This document shows, in pieces, positions 1 through 6,103 of a stretch of DNA of 8,593 bases. The stretch covers positions 1-8,593 of the forward strand of contig JANJUH010000088.1 of NCBI GenBank assembly GCA_024710675.1, read 5' to 3'. The DNA comes from Lysobacterales bacterium (GTDB taxonomy: Bacteria > Pseudomonadota > Gammaproteobacteria > Xanthomonadales > SZUA-5). The translations under genes and the position numbers were made by a program. Below the pieces are notes generated by a model. That model ran no database searches. It was not told the DNA's origin and saw nothing but the letters and a program-made list of their open reading frames with translations. Within the stretch, counting starts at the first letter, position 1; each line of letters begins with the position of its first letter.

Positions 1-1
1 G

Positions 2-2029
2 CTCGACGCCCGCTGGGAAGCCGAGGTGCCGGATGGACCGCGTTACCTGATCCTCGAGAGCAGCCACAGCAACGGCATCCTCGGCGGTCTCGGGATGCGC
101 GAGGTCTACGCACGCGAGGCCGCCGCCCAGCCGCTGCCGCAAGCGCCGGCCGAGGCGCCCCCGACGCCGCCAGCGGCTCCGGCACTGGCGCCGGAGCGCG
201 CGGTGGTGTTCTTCGGCGAGGTCACCGGCATTGCCGGCGAAGCGCTGCCTCATGTGCGCCTGACGGTCACGCCCTCCTTCGCCCCGGCCCAGGTGATCGC
301 GGCCGATGCCAGCGGCTTTTTCGTCTGGCGCGCGCCGCTGCCGGCAGACACCGGGGCCTTCACCCTGGCGGTAGTCGTCGAGTTGGCGGCCGATCGCGAC
401 GGCCAGACGCTGTTCGAGGTCCGCGAACACGCCCACGGGCGGATCGTCACGGCTGGCAGCGTGATCCGGGTGCAACTGGGCGACGACGACGCCCGCCGCA
501 GCGAGATCTCGATTGCCCGCCAGATGGAGTTCCGCCGGCTGGCGCGCGGCTGGTTCAGTGCCGATGCGGAGCGCAGACCGGACGGCTATCTCGAAACCAC
601 AGCGGCAGCGCGCGCCGGTGGCTACAGCGATGTCTACCGCCAGTTGTGGGCGGCCTGGGCGACCGCCGAGCAGCACTTCGGCGAAGCCGGGGCGTTGCGC
701 GCGCGTGCCCCGCTGCGCGCCTGGGTCGACTCGCCGGTCCAGGATTCGCACTTCAACAGCGACGAGGGCCAGCCCGCGCTGCTGCTCACGGTCGCCGACT
801 CCGGCCACGACGACGGCGCACGCTTCGCGGTGCTGCACGAGTTCGGCCACTACTTCGACTGGGCCAGCAACGGGGGCCGCCACCGCGCCGACTACAGCGC
901 GAAGATCGCCAGCGACCATGTGCCACATCGCGGCTATCTCAACCCCAGCACCGCCGAGTCCTTCGTCGAAGGCTTCGCGACCTGGTTCGCCGGCGAAGTG
1001 CAGCGCCACGGGCCGTATGCCCGCGCCGGACGCGCCGACCGCATCGCCCAGTACGGCTCGCTGCTCGAGGCCCGCCGTGCCTACGACACGCTGCTGATCA
1101 GCGAAGAGCTCGCCATCGCCAGCGTGCTGCACCGACTCGCCGCGGCTGACTCAGCCCGCAAGGTGTGGGCCGCGCTGAAGCCCGACCGCGCCCAACTCGC
1201 TGCCTATCACGCGGCCCTGCGCGCCGATCCGCCTGCCGGTTTCGACGCCGACGCTGTCGACCGCCTCTTCGTCGAGCACGGCCTGTATCGCCAACCCTTT
1301 GGCAACGACCGTTGGGACGACTGGGAGCCCTTTGTCGACGACGCGCCCCACAACGGCCGCCACGACCCCGGCGAGCGTTGGGGCGACCTGCACTACGCCG
1401 ACATCGAAAGGCTGCGCCCGCTGCGCGAGTTCGAGCCCGGCGATGCGCTGGTTCCGGGCCAATCCGGCGACGCCGGCTGGACCCGCGACGCCGGCCGGGC
1501 GCGCTACTCCATGGCCATCGAGCCCAGCCGGCAACTGCTGCTGGAAGGCCACGTTCCGGCCGCCGCATGGGTACGGAGCGAGCCCGACGACGGCCCAGCC
1601 GGCGCTTACGTCGTCGCCGTGAAGGACGGCCGCGTGGCGATCGCCGTTCCTCCCGGGCGCGGCGCCGGCATGCTCAGCGTCGCCGTGCCCGGTGGCCGCA
1701 CGATCTGGCAGGCGAGCTACGCCGAGGTGCGCACGCATCTGGGCAGCAGCGCGGGAAGGCTCGGGCCACTGGCGCGCGTCGAGGTCGAGGCGGCCGATCA
1801 TCCGGCGACGGCGGTGGAAGCCATCGCGGTCGACGGCGATCCGGAGCGTTCGCCGGTCCGCGAGATCGGGGAGGTGCGCGATGCGCGCGTGGCGTGGCCC
1901 GGGGATCGGCCGGATGGAGCGTCCGCACAGGAGGCAGCGCCCACGAGTGGCAGCGGCGGCCTCTGGGGATGGGTCCTGGTCGGCTTGCTGCTGGGAGGGG
2001 TGGGGGCCTGGTGGTGGAGAGGCCGATGA
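2..2029 (+). CDS. Zinc metallopeptidase-like exported protein, 5'-partial, with C-terminal membrane tail
   Basis: The frame is open from the window edge. The first candidate start (GTG at 26) is not followed by a signal peptide, so the true start is probably upstream. Residues are counted from that GTG. A Pro/Ala-rich linker (about 33-57) leads into a beta-rich stretch (about 59-120) resembling carboxypeptidase regulatory-like domains (GEVTGIAGEALPHVRLTV, then DASGFFVW). The peptidase signature is HEFGH at 271-275, fitting HExxH with E272 as catalytic base. EGFAT at 315-319 lies 40 residues later and could supply a third zinc ligand, as in gluzincins. At 434-454 an Asp/Asn/Gly-rich stretch (DDAPHNGRHDPGE) resembles exoprotein calcium-binding loops. 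The C-terminus is Ser/Gly, then a hydrophobic Leu/Val/Gly/Trp span, then RGR, so it is membrane-anchored or sorted. The gene overlaps the next one by four bases. I do not recognise the exact family; the substrate is unknown. A zinc peptidase is likely but not proven. Confidence 0.82.
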   Translation, partial: LDARWEAEVPDGPRYLILESSHSNGILGGLGMREVYAREAAAQPLPQAPAEAPPTPPAAPALAPERAVVFFGEVTGIAGEALPHVRLTVTPSFAPAQVIAADASGFFVWRAPLPADTGAFTLAVVVELAADRDGQTLFEVREHAHGRIVTAGSVIRVQLGDDDARRSEISIARQMEFRRLARGWFSADAERRPDGYLETTAAARAGGYSDVYRQLWAAWATAEQHFGEAGALRARAPLRAWVDSPVQDSHFNSDEGQPALLLTVADSGHDDGARFAVLHEFGHYFDWASNGGRHRADYSAKIASDHVPHRGYLNPSTAESFVEGFATWFAGEVQRHGPYARAGRADRIAQYGSLLEARRAYDTLLISEELAIASVLHRLAAADSARKVWAALKPDRAQLAAYHAALRADPPAGFDADAVDRLFVEHGLYRQPFGNDRWDDWEPFVDDAPHNGRHDPGERWGDLHYADIERLRPLREFEPGDALVPGQSGDAGWTRDAGRARYSMAIEPSRQLLLEGHVPAAAWVRSEPDDGPAGAYVVAVKDGRVAIAVPPGRGAGMLSVAVPGGRTIWQASYAEVRTHLGSSAGRLGPLARVEVEAADHPATAVEAIAVDGDPERSPVREIGEVRDARVAWPGDRPDGASAQEAAPTSGSGGLWGWVLVGLLLGGVGAWWWRGR

Positions 2030-2577
2030 GCGCCGCGCACGCGGGGCCAGTGTGCCGCATGGCCACTTCCGCCGACCGTGTCGGGATTCTCGAGGTGCAC
2101 CAGCGCGCCTTCGGGCGTGACGAGGAGCGGTTGCTCGTCGAAAGCCTGCTCGCCGATCCGAGCGCGCAGCCGTTGCTGTCGGTGGTGGCGGAGCTGCAGG
2201 GCGAGTTGCTGGGACATGCGCTGTTCACGGCCGTCACCGTGCTGAACGGCGGGGCTCCGACCGGCGCGTCGATCCTGGCACCGCTGGCGGTGGTGCCGTC
2301 TGCGCAAGGCTCGGGCGTGGGCCGCGGGCTGATCGAGACCGGGTGTCGAATCCTGGCCGAGCGCGGCGTCGCGCTGGTCTTCGTGCTCGGGGATCCGGGT
2401 TACTACGCGCGGGTGGGCTTCGTGCCGGCCTTGCCACACGGCCTGAAGGCACCGTATGTGATCGAGCCCGCAGCCGCGTGGCAGGTGCGAGCGCTGGACG
2501 GGCACGTCCTCGGCGCCGTGCGCGGGGTGGTGCGCTGCGCCGATGCCCTGGCACCCGAGCACTACTGGCGCGAATAG
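2026..2577 (+). CDS. GNAT-family N-acetyltransferase, YhbS-like
   Basis: The product is a 183-residue cytoplasmic protein predicted to transfer an acetyl group from acetyl-CoA to an unknown amine. The GNAT fold is visible. A strand carries ILAPLAVVPSAQGSGVGRGL (82-101), whose QGSGVGR fits the Q/RxxGxG/A loop that binds the CoA pyrophosphate. LGDPGYYARVGF (121-132) is the hallmark of the YhbS/COG3153 group, and the length fits that family. The start is the ATG inside the upstream stop (ATGA overlap), with a purine-rich GGAGAGG at 2016-2022 as ribosome binding site, so translation is probably coupled to the metallopeptidase gene. The frame is also open far upstream, but that part lies inside the peptidase gene in another frame and is not coding. 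The physiological substrate cannot be told from sequence. The family assignment is firm. Confidence 0.93.
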   Translation: MSAAHAGPVCRMATSADRVGILEVHQRAFGRDEERLLVESLLADPSAQPLLSVVAELQGELLGHALFTAVTVLNGGAPTGASILAPLAVVPSAQGSGVGRGLIETGCRILAERGVALVFVLGDPGYYARVGFVPALPHGLKAPYVIEPAAAWQVRALDGHVLGAVRGVVRCADALAPEHYWRE

Positions 2578-2708
2578 CGTGCGAGCCCCAGGGCGCCGTT
2601 TCGCGTGCGGGCCTGCGATCGGATCGTGCGGCTCGCGGTGACTTGCCCGGCCTCGCCCGTGATAGCTTGGCTCGGCCGGCATGGGGCCGGTATCAATGGA
2701 TCACGATC

Positions 2709-2996
2709 ATGAGCGTCGCCAAGATCATCGAGATTTCCAGCGCCTCGACGAAGAGCTTCGAGGATGCGGTGCAGAACGGCATCTCCCGTGCCGCCGAGAC
2801 CATCAAGCACATCCAGGGCGCCTGGGTGGCCGAGCAGAAGGTGCTGGTCGAGAAGGGCAAGGTCGTCGAGTACCGCGTCACGCTGCGGCTGACCTTCCTG
2901 CTGGAGTCGGAGAAGGCCGAGAAAGCCGAAAAGCCGGCCAAGGCGGAGAAGTCGGGCAAGGCCGAGAAGAGTGGCAAGGCGGGGAAGCAGAAGTAG
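2709..2996 (+). CDS. Flavin-binding dodecin with a lysine-rich C-terminal extension
   Basis: The product has 95 residues. Residues 1-66 match dodecins throughout: a first strand (VAKIIEISSAS), one helix (KSFEDAVQNGISRAAETI), then IQGAWVAEQKV and VEYRVTLRLTFLLE. Dodecins assemble into hollow dodecamers that bind and buffer flavins; the conserved Trp (W39 here) stacks on the isoalloxazine rings. The position that is Gln in archaeal and Thermus dodecins (EYQV) is Arg56 here (EYRV), which from memory also occurs in other bacterial members. Ordinary dodecins end near residue 68; this one continues with a 27-residue Lys/Glu/Ala/Gly/Ser tail. The ATG at 2709 is chosen because the fold begins there; the frame is open upstream but overlaps the GNAT gene. 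A weak GGAT lies upstream. The 131-bp gap before it holds a small hairpin (CCGGC 2676-2680 with GCCGG 2686-2690) and no convincing promoter. It is probably a separate transcription unit. Confidence 0.95.
   Translation: MSVAKIIEISSASTKSFEDAVQNGISRAAETIKHIQGAWVAEQKVLVEKGKVVEYRVTLRLTFLLESEKAEKAEKPAKAEKSGKAEKSGKAGKQK
2913..2993 (+). repeat. Degenerate 9-bp (tripeptide) repeat encoding the dodecin tail
   Basis: Codons 69-95 of the dodecin encode nine consecutive triplets beginning with lysine: KAE, KAE, KPA, KAE, KSG, KAE, KSG, KAG, KQK. Lysine falls on every third residue from 69 to 93, with an extra one at 95. Both AAG and AAA, and both GCC and GCG, are used, so the DNA repeat is imperfect. The order is clearest at protein level. 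Confidence 0.85.
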
Positions 2997-3012
2997 TTTG
3001 CTGCAGCGCCAG

Positions 3013-3033
3013 GCTCCCGCCTGATCCGGGAGC
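3013..3033 (+). terminator. Possible terminator hairpin after dodecin
   Basis: A perfect 7-bp stem (GCTCCCG at 3013-3019 with CGGGAGC at 3027-3033) and a 7-base loop begins 17 bases after the dodecin stop. Only a short, interrupted T-containing run (GCTCTTG) follows, so an intrinsic terminator is plausible but not strong. Confidence 0.4.
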
Positions 3034-3104
3034 GCTCTTGTGAGGCTTGCCGGCGGGCCTGATGGGCTCGATCGGCGCCCCGTCACCCGGCACCCGCGGT
3101 GACA

Positions 3105-3130
3105 CCCTCTCCCCGCCCGCGGGGAGAGGG
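3105..3130. repeat. Perfect GC-rich palindrome, REP-like or bidirectional terminator
   Basis: The arms CCCTCTCCCC (3105-3114) and GGGGAGAGGG (3121-3130) pair perfectly around GCCCGC; one more G-C pair leaves a 4-base loop. Elements of this CCCTCTCCCC/GGGGAGAGGG type are, from general knowledge, dispersed in intergenic regions of many GC-rich proteobacteria. It sits between two convergent genes, where it could stop or stabilise both transcripts. No T-tract follows on either strand. Copy number elsewhere cannot be seen from this window. Confidence 0.7.
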
Positions 3131-3144
3131 ATCGGTGAATGCCG

Positions 3145-3165
3145 GCATCGCTGGGTGGCCGATGC
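3145..3165. repeat. Small inverted repeat downstream of hutG
   Basis: GCATCG (3145-3150) pairs with CGATGC (3160-3165) around a 9-base loop. It overlaps a perfect 10-bp palindrome, ATGCCGGCAT (3139-3148). It lies 54 bases beyond the hutG stop on the minus-strand transcript and has no T-run, so a role in termination is only possible. Confidence 0.35.
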
Positions 3166-3218
3166 TTGAATCGTGCCTCGAACGCGCTCCCGCATCAGGT
3201 CAGGGCTGGTGGCAGGGA

Positions 3219-4040
3219 TCAGAGCGCCCTGACAGCAGCCTCGACCAGCCGTCGCAGCACCTCCTGCGCCGGCGCGGCGAGGTGGGGCTGGAACTGCGTC
3301 GGATCGGCCTCGTCCAGATAACTGGATTGCGCCATTTCCATCTGTACCGCGTGGATGCCCTCGGACGGGCGCCCGTAGTGGCGGGTGATGTAGCCGCCCT
3401 TGAAGCGGCCGTCGACGACCTGCGAGACGCCGGTCTCGGCCAATGCCGTCGCCAGCGCCGAGCGGATCGCCGGCGCGCAACTGCTGCCTTCGGCGGTGCC
3501 GAGGTTGTAATCGGGCAACCGGCCCGGAAAGAACATCGGGCACTGGCTGCGGATCGAGTGGCCTTCCCACAGCAGCACGCGACCGTGCTGCTCGCGCAGG
3601 CGCGCGAGTTCGGCGGCAAGGGCCTCGTGGTACGGCCGCCACCAGCGCTCGCGACGGACCTCGACCTCCGCCTGCACGGGCTCTTCGCCCGAGCGATAGA
3701 CCGGCCCGAAGTCGAATCTCACCAAGGGGCAAAGGCCAGTCTCCTGCCGTCCCGGGTAGAGCGGCGCGCCGTCGGGCGGACGGTTGAGATCGATCACGTA
3801 GCGCGACCAGCGCGGCCGGATCACGCTGGCCCCCAGTTCGCGGGCGAAGTCATAGAGCCGGGCGACGTGCCAGTCGGTATCCGGCACTGCCAGCGCTTCC
3901 TCGCTCATTCGCCCGGCAATCGTCCCGGGCACGCCAATGCCATCGTGCGGCAGGCTGATCAGCAAGGGCGCAGTGCCCGGCCACAGGCGGAAGTCCTCTC
4001 CCTCGGCCCAGGGCGCCCACCAGTCGGCCGGCCCGCTCAT
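3219..4040 (-). CDS. hutG: N-formylglutamate deformylase (N-formylglutamate amidohydrolase)
   Basis: The 273-residue product should hydrolyse N-formyl-L-glutamate to formate and L-glutamate, the last step of the five-step histidine degradation route. It matches the family along its whole length: PLLISLPHDGIGVPG (25-39), DTDWHVARLYDFA (54-66), SRYVIDLNRPPDG (79-91), PYHEALAAELARL (136-148), LLWEGHSIRS (156-165), LPDYNLGTAEGSSC (175-188) and GRFKGGYITRHYG (211-223). His and Asp/Glu residues in DTDWH and WEGHS are candidate metal ligands. No signal peptide is seen, so it is cytoplasmic. The ATG at 4040 overlaps the stop of the preceding reductase gene (ATGA), with GGAGG (minus strand, 4051-4055) ten bases upstream. 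The frame extends far upstream, but that part is antisense-frame noise inside the reductase gene. No other hut genes are present, so it may serve formyl-amino-acid salvage rather than a complete histidine pathway. Confidence 0.94.
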   Translation of the reverse strand: MSGPADWWAPWAEGEDFRLWPGTAPLLISLPHDGIGVPGTIAGRMSEEALAVPDTDWHVARLYDFARELGASVIRPRWSRYVIDLNRPPDGAPLYPGRQETGLCPLVRFDFGPVYRSGEEPVQAEVEVRRERWWRPYHEALAAELARLREQHGRVLLWEGHSIRSQCPMFFPGRLPDYNLGTAEGSSCAPAIRSALATALAETGVSQVVDGRFKGGYITRHYGRPSEGIHAVQMEMAQSSYLDEADPTQFQPHLAAPAQEVLRRLVEAAVRAL

Positions 4041-5053
4041 GCCCAGTCGGCCTCCAGCACCACGCGATAGCGCGCCTTGCCGGCACGCAGGTGCTCGATG
4101 GCCTCGTTGACGCGCGAGAAGGCGAAGCGCTCCACCTGCGGGGCGAGCTCGTGGCGGGCCGAGAATTCGAGCATGCGGTCGATCAGCGCCGGGCTGCCGA
4201 GCGGCGAGCCGGAGACGCGCTTGGAACCGCCGATCAGGGCAAAGGCCGGGATCTTCATCGGCTCGAGCACGGCACCGACCACATGCAGCCGGCCGTGCGG
4301 GGCCAGCGTGCCGAGCAGCGCCGGCCAGTCGAGCGTGACATTCACCGTGACCAGAAGGAAGTCGAGCTGGCCGGCCAGCTTCGCGAGCGCCTGGCCATCG
4401 CCGGTGGCGACCACGCGATGCGCTCCGAGCGCCTTCGCCTCGTCGGCCTTGGCGGGGTTCGAGGTGAAGGCGGTGACCTCGCAACCCCAGGCGCGCAGGA
4501 ACTTCAGCGCGAGGTGGCCGAGGCCGCCGATGCCGATCACGCCGACGCGCTCGGTCGGCAGCACCTGGCATTCGAGAATGGGGTTGAACACGGTGATGCC
4601 GCCGCAGAACATCGGGCCGGCGCTGCTGGCATCGAGGCCTTCCGGGATCGGCGCCGCCCACAGCCAGTGACAGCGGACGCGCTCGGCGAAGCCGCCGTGG
4701 CGGCCGATCAGCGTCTCCTCGCCGCGCTGGCAGAGGTTGTGGTGACCAGCCAGGCACTGCGGGCAACTCATGCAGCTCCCGGAGTACCAGCCGAGGCCGA
4801 CACGATCACCGATCGCCAGGCGCTGCGCACGCTCGCCGACGGCGACGACGCGGCCGACCACCTCGTGGCCCGGCACGAAGGGATAGCGGGTGCGGCCCCA
4901 GTCGTTGTCGAGCATCGACAGGTCCGAGTGGCAGATGCCGCAGTGTTCGACACGGATCTCGACCTGCTCGGCGCCGAGCGGGCCGGCGTCGAATTCGAAG
5001 GACTTCAGTTCACCGCGCGCCGTCTCCGCAGCCCACGCCCTGATCGTGCTCAT
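4037..5053 (-). CDS. Zinc-dependent alcohol dehydrogenase / aldehyde reductase, YahK/CAD type
   Basis: This 338-residue cytoplasmic medium-chain dehydrogenase interconverts an aldehyde and an alcohol using a nicotinamide cofactor. Catalytic zinc ligands are recognisable: C41 in GICHSD, H63-E64 in PGHE and C150 in MFCGG. The structural zinc lobe has four cysteines, C94, C97, C100 and C108. The Rossmann fold begins at GIGGLG (174-179). TSNPAK (197-202), where the second strand ends, resembles the TTSxxK of YahK-like enzymes and hints at NADPH preference. Length and motif order fit the cinnamyl-alcohol-dehydrogenase/YahK branch, whose members act broadly on aldehydes; the natural substrate here is unknown. 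The start has a strong GGAGG on the minus strand at 5063-5067. The ATG overlaps the phosphatase stop by four bases and the stop overlaps hutG, so all three genes are probably co-translated. Confidence 0.95.
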   Translation of the reverse strand: MSTIRAWAAETARGELKSFEFDAGPLGAEQVEIRVEHCGICHSDLSMLDNDWGRTRYPFVPGHEVVGRVVAVGERAQRLAIGDRVGLGWYSGSCMSCPQCLAGHHNLCQRGEETLIGRHGGFAERVRCHWLWAAPIPEGLDASSAGPMFCGGITVFNPILECQVLPTERVGVIGIGGLGHLALKFLRAWGCEVTAFTSNPAKADEAKALGAHRVVATGDGQALAKLAGQLDFLLVTVNVTLDWPALLGTLAPHGRLHVVGAVLEPMKIPAFALIGGSKRVSGSPLGSPALIDRMLEFSARHELAPQVERFAFSRVNEAIEHLRAGKARYRVVLEADWA

Positions 5054-5976
5054 CGCTCGAATCCTCCATCGGCAATGCGGTCAGCCACTGCACCGGGAAC
5101 ACCGACCGCCTCCAGCCTTGCCTTGCGGCCGGCCGCGCCGGTGTCGTAACCCGCCACCACCTGTTCCCACGAGCCGTACATCGGGTTGGCGATGACGATC
5201 CAGCGCGTGCCCAGCCAGGCCAGGTGCTTCTGCACCGCCAGCGCGCGCTTGTCGCGATCGGCATTCTCGATGTCGACGAAATCGTAGAGGTTGTCGCCGA
5301 CCAGCATGAGGATGCGGTGGGTCTTCGCGACCTCGGCCCGGCGCGGGCTCTTCTCCTGCCAGCCGCGCGGCTTGTCGCGGAACAGGAAGGTCTGCGTGGA
5401 ATCGGTGTTGGGGAAACCGAACTTGGCGAGGTTGCGTCGGCTCGGCTCGACCTCGTCGGCAATGCCGGCGGCGGCATCGGCGACCGAGCGGTTGGAGACG
5501 TAGAAGACGGTCACGCCCTTGCTGGCGGCGTAGCTCAGGAAATCGCGCGCGCCCGGGATCGGCGTGGCGTTCTCGCGCTGCACGTAGCGGTTCCAGTCGG
5601 CCTTGTCGAAGGGCCGGCCATTGCGGAAGCGCTCGACCATGTAGTCGCTGGTGTCGAGCACGGTCTCGTCGACATCGACGATGACGGCGGGCGGCAGGCG
5701 CGAGAAGTCACCGCTCTGCTCGGTGGCGGCCGTCCAGCCCGGATCGGCGAGCGCCATGTCGAGCGCGCGCTTGGCCATCGCGTAGGACTGCCGGTGCAAG
5801 GCTTCGGCCTCGGCCGATGTGCGTGCCCAGACCACGGCATTGAGGTTGTCCAGTTCGAAGTTCTCGGCGCTGGCGGCGGGCGCTGCGGGCGTGGGAGCAG
5901 CGGGCGGGCGCGGCGCCGGTGCGGCGCAGGCGGCGAGCAGGGCGAGGGTCAGGGCGAGGGCGGGCAGGCGGGTCAT
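5050..5976 (-). CDS. Class C acid phosphatase / 5'-nucleotidase lipoprotein, e(P4) family
   Basis: The 308-residue product is predicted to be exported and lipid-anchored. A short signal (MTRLPALALTLALLAAC) ends in a lipobox with Cys17, followed by a Pro/Ala linker to about residue 37. The rest is a HAD-fold phosphatase: DVDET (101-105; D101 nucleophile, D103 general acid/base), Ser161 in VFYVSNR (motif II), Lys209 in WQEKSPRR (likely motif III) and GDNLYDF (227-233, motif IV). These match the P4 outer-membrane lipoprotein family, which removes phosphate from nucleotides such as NMN and other monophosphates. The start is placed at 5976 because the signal peptide begins there; the frame is open to 6165 but the extra residues have no signal-like character. 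The ribosome binding site is weak. It is the first gene of a minus-strand run, and its stop overlaps the reductase start. Confidence 0.94.
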   Translation of the reverse strand: MTRLPALALTLALLAACAAPAPRPPAAPTPAAPAASAENFELDNLNAVVWARTSAEAEALHRQSYAMAKRALDMALADPGWTAATEQSGDFSRLPPAVIVDVDETVLDTSDYMVERFRNGRPFDKADWNRYVQRENATPIPGARDFLSYAASKGVTVFYVSNRSVADAAAGIADEVEPSRRNLAKFGFPNTDSTQTFLFRDKPRGWQEKSPRRAEVAKTHRILMLVGDNLYDFVDIENADRDKRALAVQKHLAWLGTRWIVIANPMYGSWEQVVAGYDTGAAGRKARLEAVGVPGAVADRIADGGFER

Positions 5977-6103
5977 CGGCAGCGACTCGGTTCCGGGCTG
6001 GTCAGCATGGCCCGCGAGTATGACGCTGTGCGACGTGGCTTGCGCGCATCGACGGCAAGGGTGAGCCTCAGTGTCCCACCTGCCGCCAGGCGACCTGTCG
6101 TCG

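Noticed and set aside
1165..2025. N-terminal extension of the acetyltransferase frame
   Set aside because: This part is an Arg-rich out-of-frame reading of the metallopeptidase gene. The GNAT homology starts after the ATG at 2026, which has its own ribosome binding site.
2638..2666. Possible dodecin promoter (GTGACT, 17 bases, GATAGC)
   Set aside because: Only four of six and three of six matches to consensus in a GC-rich gap; too weak to list as a feature.
3099..4070. Plus-strand open frame of 323 codons opposite hutG
   Set aside because: It starts inside the intergenic hairpins and mirrors the hutG coding sequence; no recognisable motifs.
4091..5149. Plus-strand open frame of 352 codons opposite the reductase gene
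   Set aside because: Antisense shadow of a gene with complete zinc and Rossmann motifs; the translation looks like low-complexity noise.
6071..6103. GTG start giving kefB 11 extra residues
   Set aside because: The extra residues have no family counterpart, and the ATG at 6104 aligns with the KefB N-terminus and length.
5977..6103. Shared divergent promoter region between the phosphatase and kefB genes
   Set aside because: A CATACT-like -10 on the minus strand has no acceptable -35 at the right distance, and nothing better was seen on the plus strand.
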